Notes: generated by a model not told the origin, from the letters alone. Positions 1 through 9,557 are shown, counted from the stretch's first letter. The stretch: DNA of 31,181 bases from Gamsiella multidivaricata (GCF_025024155.1 NW_026251865.1:1-31181), one strand, 5' to 3'. Translations and numbers: made by a program.

Positions 1-203
1 TCCTTTTTGCCACAGTATGGACCAAGCAGAATAGGACAGCAGCGTATATTCCAGACTGGCAAGCGGTGGATTGGAAGGTGACTTTGAATATTGTTCACGA
101 CGGGCAGACACCAAGGAGTCTCTTCACCAGCCCTGCGGACTGTCAAAAACGTGCACATCGAACGAAAAAAATACATGGCATGCTCCCGACACTGTCATAC
201 ATG

Positions 204-246
204 GAGAAACATGGGGATTTATGTTAATAAAAAAAAAAAAAAAAAA
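204..246 (+). mobile_element. 43-bp retroposed fragment with poly(A) and 13-bp target duplication
   Basis: A short sequence ending in TTAAT plus an A-run sits inside LINE copy A between two copies of ACTGTCATACATG (191-203 and 247-259). Removing it with one repeat joins the LINE frame exactly as in the second LINE copy. Its body, CATGGGGATTTATGTTAAT plus A-run, also occurs in reverse at about 25733-25760, the 3' end of another SINE-like repeat. It is therefore an extremely 5'-truncated copy of that family. Confidence 0.85.
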
Positions 247-380
247 ACTGTCATACATGAAGAACTGGCGGCCAGATCTATATGACACCGACATTTGCAG
301 GATGTGTGAGCTGGAGGTCGAGGACGTTGAGCATATATGGACATGTGCAATCTCTAGGGGCGAACAGTTGGAAGGCTGGG

Positions 381-568
381 TGTAACAGGATAACCCCGAA
401 TATAGCCCCGACTCCGAAAGGACTGGGGCCCCGGCTATAGACCACCGACCGGGCCGGAACCGGTCCGTAGACATAGATAAATAGACCAGCTAGTTACCAC
501 CTAAATACAGCACGCATTCCATCCTGTCCACCTCAAGCCCCTGCCCTCAGTTGCCTAAAGCTATTACA
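381..568 (+). mobile_element. 188-bp solo LTR, chromovirus family
   Basis: The element starts TGTAACAGG, ends CTATTACA (terminal inverted repeat TGTAA/TTACA) and is flanked by a 5-bp direct repeat CTGGG at 376-380 and 569-573. Removing it with one CTGGG restores the LINE reading frame. The same 188 bp, with only two differences by eye, forms the 3' LTR of the chromodomain Ty3/gypsy fragment at 28167-28354. The internal region has been lost, presumably by LTR-LTR recombination. Confidence 0.95.
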
Positions 569-1471
569 CTGGGCCAAGGCGGTGGAAGAAGTGAACGAGA
601 ACGGACAACGCGCTTGGGCAAAGGAGAGAAAGCAATGGGAGGCGAAGAAAAAAAGCGAGGAGAGCCGAGGACAGCAGCCAAGCACGAAGAAAGGACCGCA
701 GTTCACCGCACTGGCAGAGACGACCATCTGGAGGATGCTTGAGAGAGATCAAAGGAGCGACGGCCATCCGATACGCGGACGAGAACCTTGACGAGACAGA
801 CGAAAGCAGGCACAGCAGTGAAGCAAGTTGGACCGTTCAGGATTTGTACCATGGACTGGTACCAAAGAACTTTACTACGAAATAGGCAGAGGCGTTCAAG
901 ACGTCAAAGTCAGTCGCAAGGTACATGGTCGCGCGCTTTGTCAGGGCCATCGAGGAGCTAGGAAGGACTGAGATCTGGAACAGACGTTGCAAAGTCACCG
1001 TGGACTGGGAACGAGAGCGCGGAATCACTTCTGTGAGCAAACGCGCCAGAGGACGCACTTGTGGCGGAGGGCAGAACCATAACAGAAGTAATTTCATGGG
1101 ATCAGCCCATAGTCAGAGACCAGCAACAGACATAGAAGAGATCAGGGCAGAGGCGGACAGGCGCCTAGTGCAGGGCTTTTGCCAGCAGCTGGAGCTAACT
1201 CTGATGGAGCGACTAGGCGGATGCAAGTTTTTGATGACAGTGAATACTGGCTAGAGGATGACCTTCGTGCACAACAGGCCAAGTAGGGAGCAGGGCTCCT
1301 CGAGTCACCCCACTCATGCTGACGAGGATTGTGAACGGGACTTAGCAGCAAAAGCTGTTTATTAGATGCCACTTTTCTTTACGTCTCTAGCAATAGGGGT
1401 CCCTAGAGGATAGTATCACGCTAATAAAGCACACACGTCCCCGTGGGTCCTAGTTATCAAAAAAAGTCCTA

Positions 1472-1706
1472 CACTCCTTTTTGCGAAAAAATATAAGGGC
1501 GTTATTCAGTCCATTTTTATATCTGCTTGGATTTACGGACCATCAATCGTGCTGCTTTTCGGGGAAAAGTGAGAGAGGGAAAAAGTGTGAGGATATAAGG
1601 TAGGGTCACCGCCATCACAAAACTGAATAACGCCCTTATATTTTTTTAATTCAGTAAAAAATGCACATTTCACTATGAAAAGTGCATTTTTTCGTAAAAA
1701 GGAGTG
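1472..1706. mobile_element. 235-bp MITE, TA target duplication (Tc1/mariner-like)
   Basis: Both ends carry CACTCCTTTTT(G/A)CGAAAAAAT as an inverted repeat, flanked by TA (1470-1471 and 1707-1708). A further arm, ATATAAGGGCGTTATTCAG, is present near both ends (about 1491-1509 and, inverted, 1624-1645). The right end has about 45 extra bases containing a near-perfect hairpin, ATGCACATTTCA / TGAAAAGTGCAT. There is no coding capacity. TA duplication and small size suggest a non-autonomous Tc1/mariner relative, although the autonomous partner is not seen. Confidence 0.85.
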
Positions 1707-1854
1707 TAGTTATCAAAAAAAAAAAAGACAAAGTTAGTACACTGCTTTGCGACGCCGACCACTGTCCGTGTGAAGCTGCCCTGGCCCCGCGCTCGACCCA
1801 GACGCAGCGGATCGGACGCTGCTGGACTGCCTGCAAGGGAGGAGACGGTTGACA

Positions 1855-2092
1855 ACTATGGAGGATGGGGAAGATACCCTTTTTGTAACAAGGAGTTTTC
1901 AGCTTTTTAACACACTGATGAGGTGTGGCAATTATTGCACAGGCCCTAGGGACAGGCCCGGGGAATGTGGCCTGTCTTTTGGCGACTGTGGATCGGCTCT
2001 ACATTGGTGGAAAGGACGACTGTAATAGATCATTGCTGATAGATTCGCAGGGTCAATCGGCTCGAGAGATAAATGGTTATATAAAAAAAAAA
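1855..2092 (+). mobile_element. SINE-like retroposon (family 1), copy A1
   Basis: About 238 bp from ACTATGGAGG to an A-rich tail (GGTTATATAAAA...). Nearly the same sequence occurs in reverse at 25848-26102. It contains a GGATCGG(T/C)T(C)C-like segment that resembles a polymerase III B box with two mismatches, and no clear A box was found. There is no ORF. It is probably a SINE, or possibly a LINE 3'-end fragment, because in both places it directly follows the LINE 3' end. Confidence 0.7.
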
Positions 2093-2112
2093 CCAAGCTT
2101 CTTCCAATAAAA

Positions 2113-2128
2113 AAATGCATTGGGAATG

Positions 2129-2160
<32 letters not shown>

Positions 2161-2290
2161 TGGCGTCTATGGATCAGTTCTGCTCTGGTGGAAAGGACGG
2201 CACTGTAGCAGATCATTGCTCATTTGGTCTGATAGATTCGCTGAGTCAATTGGCTTGAACGACGAATTTGTTATAAATAAAAAATGTACG
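2113..2290 (+). mobile_element. SINE-like family 1, 5'-truncated copy A2 with expanded T-run
   Basis: This matches the 3' half of family 1 from the GGGAATGTRGC block to the tail (TTGTTATAAATAAAA). A run of 29 T (2133-2161) stands where the other copies have four T before GGCG. The 5' half is missing. Confidence 0.65.
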
Positions 2291-2292
2291 TT

Positions 2293-3348
2293 GGATCAAT
2301 AGACTTCCTCGTTCCTTGGACCATCGTCCGCCGTTTTCCAGATGCTTCACCTCCTCCCTGTATTCTTTCGTCTTCAGTTTGATTTTCTTCTTTTACTTAG
2401 TCGCCGGTGATGGTCGTCCTAATTTCCTTTTTTTTACTGTTGGTTGGGTGTTGTACCTTTTTTTTCATTTCTACTTGTTTCTCTTTCGTTCATTCTAGCT
2501 TCGCGATCTCTTTCTCGTTGTCTTTATTTGTCTTATCCACCGTCGAGTTCGCGGTGAGCTCTCGAGACAGAATCATAAATATGTGGTGATTTCGGGCTCT
2601 TGGTTCTTGTGGAGAAATTAACCCAGTAGATTGGCACCCGATCCAGTTATTGCTTCGCCCAGATGATTCTCCCTTTGTATTGAGGCACTCCTTCGTGTTT
2701 AGTGTTATGTCCGTTTATTCACGATTGATCCTGTACCCACTGTTGTAACCCTGCCCTTTCTACCTACTGCCCTGTTTTTATGCCTTCTCTATCTTGCTCC
2801 AGGCCAATTCACACGTTACATTGAAAGGTCGTCAGCACTCTAGCCCATATTTCACATGTGATTGAATATAGCACAGCACAGTAGGGGGAAGGGGGGCTAT
2901 GGCCCGCCTTGCCGTCCTGCCCTTCCAAAATGCGACTTGAGCTGATCATGAGTTGTATCTAGGGCAAAAAGTTTCCCACGTCGCTCTTGTACATTAAAGA
3001 TAGCGAGGCGGTTGTAGTCGACAGAGGATGGATTCAGAGCGATAATAAACGATCGAGAAGGATAGGCTAATGGTACAGGGAGAATAATCGCGGTCTCTGG
3101 TCGGTGGGTTTAGAAGAGATGGTTGTCATTGAAGAGTAGCCGCTTAGTATATATTTGTTGTTTATTAAAAAAAGAGTGTATAGTCGTGTCCAACAATCAA
3201 CACGTTCGTGGTTGCGCAGCGTCAGATGCCACTCTCTTCACTCTAGAGTCAAAGAGGACCCATACATTGCCGCTGCTCTGCATGCCCTCCCTCCGGCCTT
3301 CCCTGTCTTCTCCAAACAAAAAACAAAGGAATAAAAATGCAGATCCGC
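2293..3348. other. Intergenic, no gene recognised
   Basis: About 1.05 kb between the left repeat block and the 3' end of the DnaJ gene. It is pyrimidine-rich in its first third, and the only open frames are short and low in complexity. No RNA gene or element ends were recognised. The 3' UTR of the DnaJ gene must lie in its right part. Confidence 0.5.
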
Positions 3349-4362
3349 CTAACTCACATACTGGTTTCCAAACTTCTCTCGAATCGCATCACAGCTGGGC
3401 GTCGTCATGCGCTGAGCGGCTTCCCACCTCTCCTTATTCGGTCCAAAGTATCCCATCGCCCGACTATGTGCCATTTCCTTTCTCTTTTTCTCGTTTGCAC
3501 ACTCGGTTCGCATATATCTCAGATACGCGTTCTCAACATTCTCCTCCAGCTGCGTCAGAATCTTCCGGACATGGATTCCATCCACAATCCGATTCAGATC
3601 CACATGATCCTGACCTGGTATCATAAACGTATTCCTGAATTTCCGCTCATTCACGAAGTAAGGTACATGGTGAACGCTTGTGAAGCGTTCTGATTGGTAC
3701 GACCCATGAGCACCGAGCGAAAAATCCGACGCTGCTGGAGAGCTGCTGGACGAGGACGAATCGCTGTCAGTGAAGAAGCTGGACGTCATGGACATGATGA
3801 ACAGGAGGATTAGAGGCAGGATTTGGATCAGGCTAGACAGCCCACTGACGCCATCGCCACCGCCAGCTCCTGCCTGTTGCTGTGGATGTTGACGCTGCTG
3901 CCTGTGCTGAGTGTGCTGCGTGCGTGTACGGAACTGACGAGTACCAAAGCCTGGCCCTGCAAACGTTGCTGAATGGAAGGCTAAAGATTGAGAAAAGAGC
4001 GAGAGACGTTAGGGGCCTGTTGGTAAAGGGGCAATCTCAACGTTTTCCATGACGAAAGGATGTACAGCAGCACTTACAGCCACCAAAATTGCCACCGCCA
4101 AAAAACATGTTAAACAGCTCTTCTGGCGATATCTCTTCTCCGAAACCACTCATGCCATTCATTCCACCGCTAAACCCTGGACCCATAGGTGAGGCCCGAT
4201 CATAGTTAACGCCTGTACTCCTGCCATCCTCGGGTCCATGCTGGTCAAAGATGGCGCGCTTCTGTGAGTCGCTGAGCACTGTGAATGCTTTCGAGACGAC
4301 TACGTGGTAGATCGAAAGGCGAATAAAGAAGAGTTTACGAGGTTAGAACATAAAACCTCATC

Positions 4363-4395
<33 letters not shown>

Positions 4396-5198
4396 GTTCT
4401 GGTTCGATCGTCCAATAGAATGAATCCAGAAATCAACATTTTTTGGCGTCATGGTTGTCGCCACGTATTACAAAGATATCGCTCTGTAAAAGAGAACACC
4501 CAAACAATGAAGTCCGAACTGCAGAACGTACTTTTGAAAGCCTCGTCAGCCCCTGGGGCTCCGTTCTTGTCAGGATGCATCTGGAGGGCAAGCTAGAGAT
4601 TTCAAAAATATCCAGAGAAAGAAGAAGAGGCGAGTCAGATACTGTTTCTCTATCATGATCATATAGCCGTAAAAGCGCCAATTCTGCGCAGAGCAAGTCA
4701 AAAATAAATTACCTTGCGATACGCCTTCTTAATCTCTGCATCTGTTGCATCTTTGTTGATACCCAAGACTTTGTAAAAGTCACCGCCTGATGATCGGATC
4801 TTCTTGACAGCCGCTGCCTGCTCTGGGGTATAGTCTCTATCCACAGGCTTATGATCTACAGGCGTTGATCGTGGTCTCGGAGGGACAGAGTTGGGTCTGG
4901 CAGAAGATGATGATCCTGTCCCTGAAGCAAAGGTGGAGCCTGCTCCTGGGTTGGGCGAGCTCTTTGTGCTGCTTGCAGTTGATGGATCCGCCGAAGAGAA
5001 TGTAGAAGATGAAGCTGACTCCGGTGAACCGGAGGCCTCTTCCTTATCGACTTTGATCAAAAATGCGGTCGCTTCGGGAGTGGGGAATAGTGCAATAGAC
5101 TTGTTGCCGAACTTTCTTGCACTGGCATAGTTTCCTGAGTTTAAATGGCGTCGAGCGATGTCGAGGCATCGCAAGGCCTCATCCCTGTTGACTTCCAT
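3349..5198 (-). CDS. ER-membrane J-domain protein, DNAJB12/B14-like
   Basis: Four exons (5198-4713, 4592-4532, 4299-4078, 3980-3349) with GT-AG introns encode 466 aa. The N-terminus (MEVNRDEALRCLDIARRHL, then GNYASARKFGNKS) has the opening typical of DNAJB12/14 proteins, followed by a Ser-rich linker. The J domain spans about residues 140-205 with the HPD motif at 168-170 split from helix I by intron 1, so it should stimulate Hsp70 ATPase. A Gly/Phe-rich stretch follows, then one hydrophobic segment (about 303-321) and a C-terminal DUF1977-like region with HHVPYFVNE. The layout implies a tail-region membrane anchor with the J domain in the cytosol, acting in ER-associated degradation, as known for this family and for yeast Hlj1. 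Intron 2 contains a 31-nt A-run (4364-4394). It is divergent from the small ORF at 5581. Family confidence is high; exact exon ends are by hand. Confidence 0.93.
4364..4394. repeat. 31-nt poly(A/T) tract in a DnaJ intron
   Basis: An uninterrupted A-run on +, that is poly(U) in the DnaJ pre-mRNA, 65-95 nt upstream of the intron 2 acceptor. It is probably length-variable. Confidence 0.9.
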
Positions 5199-5580
5199 CC
5201 TGCCGTGTCCTCGGGAGCTGTGCTGGTTGTTGGTCGAGTGGAAAGTCGCTTAAAGTCACCTCAGCTCCAGGTTTTTGTCTTCAGTTGATGATGCTGATAA
5301 AAATTGCAGATGAGAGCGGCGAGAAGGATGAGGAGGACCTCAGAGAAAGAATATGCAATCTGTAGTATCGGGCACGGGAGACCCTTAATTGGGCCTACAT
5401 AAAAGAGAGGCTGCCTGCAGAATTCGAACCTTGTCTCTTTTTCTTGGTTCGAATCTGGACAACAGCTTGGTTGTTTTTGAGCGTTGATACTACCGGTATA
5501 TCGAGGCACACTTTTACAATTACATTTTTTTGCACCACCTTACGGTCAAACTATCTATCACCCTTTCTTATCCAATCACC
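5199..5580. promoter_or_regulatory. Divergent intergenic region, DnaJ (-) / small ORF (+)
   Basis: A 382-bp spacer between two outward starts. It holds an inverted repeat, CAGAATTCGAACC (5418-5430) and GGTTCGAATCTG (5446-5457), separated by a pyrimidine-rich 15-nt loop. No clear TATA box was seen. Confidence 0.4.
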
Positions 5581-5721
5581 ATGGACAAGCAAGATCAGAC
5601 TGGGGACGGCCTTCAGCTGCCTAGCGACTCCCCAATGAACCCCGAATCTCCCACAAATCGTACAAAAAAAAAACTATTGTGGCCAGCGCATCCAGAGAGT
5701 ATCTGGCGCCAAGAATCGTAG
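5581..5721 (+). CDS. Possible small protein, 46 aa
   Basis: An ATG in good context (CACCATGG) opens a 46-codon frame, hydrophilic in its first half (MDKQDQTGDGLQLPSDSP) and ending with a basic KKKLLWPAHP segment. It lies on + between the DnaJ promoter and the tail of the methyltransferase gene, ending 80 bp before that gene's stop on the other strand. The Lys codons come from a nine-A run, which could be slippery. No family is recognised, and it could equally be an exon of a longer transcript or chance. Confidence 0.3.
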   Translation: MDKQDQTGDGLQLPSDSPMNPESPTNRTKKKLLWPAHPESIWRQES

Positions 5722-5801
5722 AACATACAAACTACTGTACAGATTTATATTGTAAATGTCGACTATTGTACACAGAGAGCGAAAAAAAAAAGAGAGTATG
5801 T

Positions 5802-7172
5802 CTACTTTCCACGGAACAGATGAACCCACTCGCGGCAATTGGCAGACCCACACAAGCACCTTGTCTGACCCTTTTGACGCTTCTTCTTCTTTTTCTGCTG
5901 TTGCTGATTCTGTTGTCGCTGCTGTAGCCCTTCATTGTTTGCAGCTCCATTGTAGTCAAAGGTCAGCTCATCTCCTTCGTAAATCCAGCGGTTACTCCAG
6001 AAACTGTGGGTGGTGATGCTGCTATCTCCTCCAGTGTTACCCGCTAGCATATAGACCGATAGGTTGGGGTCGCATGAGTGGTTGAAGAAATGACTCTCGT
6101 TGCCCATATGATAGGCATCGATTGAGTACTCAGCGGTGTTCTCGGTGTTGTAGTCCAGGTCAAAAAGCCAGGTGGCCCCCTTTTTGTCGTACTCCTGTCC
6201 GCGACGCAGGGCTTCCTTGTTGGTAATGATCTCGCCAACGTACCGGGCCACAAATGCCCTTGGCGGAATCGGCTCCGTCTGATTTAATACCACACCCCAG
6301 CCCTTTCCTGGAAACCGTTTGATCTTCAGACCGAACTTGCGCCCTCTTTGGGACGCCTTTGAGATGCAATCCACCCCACACCCACACCTCGCATTGCACT
6401 CCCAGAGGAGCTTACTTGTGTGCATCGACACCCGTCCATCCTCCTCGAACGGAACCCGTTCGTACTCGTCATTCACCTGGGCTGCTTCGATCATACAATC
6501 GCAGCCATTCTCGACGCTGCACCCCCCTGGTCCGCAAACGCAAAAGCTGGCGAAATCCAAGTCTGGTTCTCTGACTCCCTCGCCGTAAATTGACTCCGAA
6601 ATGTACTTGAATCCTGGCGGACATGCCTCGCTGTCAACTTCGTTCTCGACGACGATTTTGGGTCCGGGCGACGCCTCGAAGATCTTTTCGAACTCTTGCA
6701 AAGGAGTTAGGGCCAGGGTCGACTTTTTCTCTTGCAAAATTATCTTTACACATTCGCGCACTAGTTCAATGCAGTTTGTCAGGTTCTCGAGCGGCTCCCA
6801 GGTGTTGCTTGAGTCAGGATAGCCTTTCCACTTTACAAAAAATGTGGGGGTGTGCTATGAGATTTGTATGTAAAGAATTGCTTGTCAGTATCTAACACAG
6901 CCTCGCAATTCATACAGGGGCGCTCTTGAACTTACCCCGAGTTTCAAGTCTCGCACGCCGAGGATAGCCTCTACCTAGCATAGGAACGACGTTGGGAGCA
7001 TTGTCAGGGTGTTGTTGAAGATCGTTTATTACACTTCAACCTCGGAAGAATAAAGGCGGACGCAGGTTTGTACCTCAAATTCGTCGTCAGCTTCAGTTTC
7101 ATTCGAGGGAGAGCTGGCGTCATGGCCTGGCTTTGGAATGAGTTCTTGGTTGGTAGAGGTGTTTTTGATCAT
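5802..7172 (-). CDS. KMT1: Histone H3K9 methyltransferase, SUV39/Clr4 type
   Basis: Three exons (7172-7074, 6974-6936, 6854-5802), all phase 0, give 396 aa. Residues about 30-85 form a chromodomain (EFEVEAIL, then FFVKWKGYPDSSNTWEPLEN) whose methyl-lysine cage positions are F, W and Y. Pre-SET carries the nine-cysteine pattern (CVCGPGGC, CDC, CNARCGCGVDC; about 151-209). SET (about 223-348) has GKGWG, YVGE, NHSCDPN (303-309) and GDELTFDY. Post-SET has CLCGSANC at 379-386. All catalytic and zinc motifs are present, so it should methylate H3K9 and read the mark in heterochromatin. An unusual Gln/Lys-rich insert separates SET from post-SET. Upstream in-frame Met codons at 7301 and 7214 are possible alternative starts; 7172 was chosen because it gives a family-typical N-terminus. 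Its 5' side faces MME1. Confidence 0.93.
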
Positions 7173-7858
7173 GATGGTGTGGATGTTGCGGTGATGAGGA
7201 GAGAGAAGAAACATGTGTTGGAGATCAAACACAGCGAGGGGTTCGTTTGGATGTGACCACTGCATCCACCCTCGCCCATGCCCACTCGCAAAAGGGACCA
7301 TTTGCCACCAAAGGGCTATTGTTTATTTTTCAACGGAACCATGGGGATTGACTGATAGATTGAACACCGTTCAGGGCTAGCAGGAACGTGGCTCAGGGCC
7401 ATGCCATGTCTGCAGTGTGCGCGCATGCTCTGACTGGATCCAAATATGGATATTTTTCAATTGATTCGTTGAACCGTGGGGAAACGAAAAAGATCAACAG
7501 CCAGTCATCCTCCCTGATCGTCCCTCTCTTTCTCTCTTTCTCTTTCTTTCTCTCTCCCTCTCTCGCACCTTCATCTGAGCGCTCCTCTTCCTCTCCCCAT
7601 TCCATCTATTGTTTGGCCCACTTCCTCCTCTCCTGTCTCCTCTTGAGACTGTCCCTCACCAGCCTCTCCTACCATTGCTCAGATCTACATCACAATCCAC
7701 ACCTTGCCTCATTCGTACCTGAACTGTGTGATCCGGCACTACCGAACCTAAACACTAACCTCCAGGTCGTCCGACATCAGTTTCCAACACCTTATACTAC
7801 ACACCAGGCGCCATACCGACATCAGAACAACTCGCTTACTATCTACACCAAAGACATC
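7173..7858. promoter_or_regulatory. Divergent intergenic region, KMT1 (-) / MME1 (+)
   Basis: A 686-bp region serving both genes. The MME1 side holds a long C/T-rich tract (about 7509-7690), as is common in fungal core promoters and 5' UTRs. An open frame runs in from 7388 in frame with MME1, but it is low-complexity and probably leader. Confidence 0.5.
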
Positions 7859-9557
7859 ATGTCATCCAGTGGCGGGATCACCACGCCTTCAGCCGCCGCC
7901 TCGGCTTCCATGTCCCACCTTCAATCTTTCCATCCGACACCTGCCCTGAAACGGGCCCTTCCACCAACCGTTGCTGAGGAACAGGACCCGCCATACATTG
8001 ATGTAAATGGAAACGAATAGCATTACGTTCGAAGACAGGACACACATACATTGAGATGTCATTAAGAGCGATCTTTCTCACTCCGGGCCTTGATCTTCTC
8101 TTTATTCAATGCTTGATATATAGGTTTTGATTGCTGGTGGGTTGGGCGGAACAATTGCCGACTTCATCATGCACAGGTAAATAAATGAATTTAGATTTTT
8201 TTTTTTTTTTTATTCGTCTTCTTCTGGGAAAAATAACTGACAACTGCCCTTCATTTATTTCATGATAGTGTGGACACGGTCAAGACTCGGTTGCAAGGGC
8301 AGCCCTCAGCCACCCCGCCAAAGTACAACAATATGTTTCATGCCTACAGCACCATCTTGCGGGAGGAGGGTGTTTCCAGAGGACTGTACAGTGGAGTGGC
8401 GCCGGCCATGACTGGCTCTTGTAAGGAGCAAAAAAAAAGGGATATTTTTTAGGTATGACTATAATGAGCCCGATCAGCCGCTTACAGGAAGTCCATCTCT
8501 GTTCTGTATAGTGCCAGGAACGACACTTTACTTTGGGACGTATGAATATACCAAACGCACTTTGACCGCTGCAGGATGCCCCGACACCATAGCCCATTTG
8601 GCAGGAGGTAACAGATCAGGACCCTTATGCGGCTCAAGTCTCTATGATTGACGGCCATTGAGGAGAGAGAGAGCTCATTAGACATCTGTTTTTGATATTG
8701 TAGGATCCATTGGAGACTTCTTTGCGTCGTTCATCTACGTACCTTCAGAAGTACTTAAAACAAGGATGCAGCTTCAGGGACGATACAACAACCCGTCCTT
8801 TATCAGTGGATATAACTACAAGAACACCCTGCATGCTCTCCAGATGATTGTCAAGTACGATGGCGTCGGTGCTTTGTACCAGGGATACCGTGCAACGCTC
8901 CTGAGAGACGTTCCGTTCTCTGCGCTCCAGTTTGCATTCTATGGTAAGGCTTTCCTCCAGATTGCCCCGTCCTCACTTTATTCTGGTATATACGAGATGG
9001 ACTATTTTTAATGATGGCGTATCTGTTTAATTCAAATAGAAAAATTCAAGGCCAAGGCACGGAAATGGGAGGCGCGTGAGGACGGACAGATGTCCCTCCA
9101 TGTCGAGACAGCGTGTGGTGCCGTTGCAGGAGGATTGGCTGGATTCTTAACGACGCCATTGGATGTCATGAAAACGCTTTTGCAGACACAGGTCAAAGTG
9201 CCAACAACAGTAAGTCATCTTTTCAACCACAAGATTATTTTCGCATTTATCGTAGGAATCTGCCAAATAATCAAATCACTTATTCTTTTTTTTCCGCCTC
9301 TTGTTGTACAGACGACCTCAATAGCAACACATGCCACAGCCGGCGCCGCTACCCAAAAGTACTATGTCGGCATTTGGGATGGACTCAAATGGAACCTGAA
9401 GCACCACGGGGTGATCAGAGGATTGTTTAGGGGTGTTGGTCCAAGAGTTTTCTGGACGTCATTGCAGAGTGCGCTCATGTTCGTGATTTATGAACAGGCG
9501 CTTCGTCTTCAAGAAAATTTGCGATACTTTGAACAGTGGCCCTATGGTTCGAGTTGA
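7859..9557 (+). CDS. MME1: Mitochondrial carrier, Mme1-like Mg2+ exporter
   Basis: Seven exons (7859-8002, 8124-8176, 8269-8420, 8512-8607, 8704-8943, 9040-9209, 9312-9557) join in frame to 366 aa. Three carrier repeats are visible. The first signature is [13 protein letters not shown] (64-76) with Ser where most carriers have Pro; the second is [11 protein letters not shown] (161-171); the third is [11 protein letters not shown] (267-277). The first signature, together with [12 protein letters not shown] and [13 protein letters not shown], fits the yeast Ymr166c/Mme1 branch of the SLC25 family, inner-membrane proteins linked to magnesium export from mitochondria. Length is close to that branch. 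The N-terminal 48 residues are Ser/Ala-rich. Intron 2 has an 18-nt T-run. Superfamily is certain and the Mme1 assignment probable from remembered motif similarity; substrate is by homology only. Confidence 0.92.

Larger units (their letters stand above)
1..1726 (+). mobile_element. Decayed LINE 3' part (copy A), interrupted by three insertions
   Basis: The + strand encodes the C-terminal part of a non-LTR retrotransposon ORF2 that matches, block by block, the better preserved copy at 26103-28166. Shared blocks include a zinc-knuckle of form CX2CX8HX3C (CRMC...HIWTC, about 295-352) and a TEIWNRRCKVTVDWERE block near 970-1015. The frame is broken by a stop around 884, by frameshifts and by three insertions: a 43-bp scrap (204-246), a solo LTR (381-568) and a MITE (1472-1706). 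The ORF-like end is at 1254, followed by a 3' UTR ending GTTATC plus poly(A). Reverse transcriptase and RNase H lie upstream of the window or are lost. Divergence from the other copy is high at protein level, so this is an older or different subfamily member. It is not functional. Confidence 0.85.

Noticed and set aside
3123..3626. 167-codon open frame on +
   Set aside because: It lies antisense to exon 4 of the DnaJ gene, which has clear family features; the + frame has none.
5418..5430. Heat-shock element near the DnaJ gene (GAATTCGAA)
   Set aside because: GAA and TTC are adjacent, not spaced by two bases as in the nGAAnnTTCn array, so it does not fit the consensus.
5446..5460. tRNA gene suggested by GGTTCGAATCTGG
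   Set aside because: It matches a B box, but there is no A box or acceptor stem at the right distance on either strand.
7388..7858. N-terminal extension of the MME1 frame
   Set aside because: The frame is open but C/T-rich leader-like sequence; the carrier family starts well after the ATG at 7859, and that ATG has the better context.
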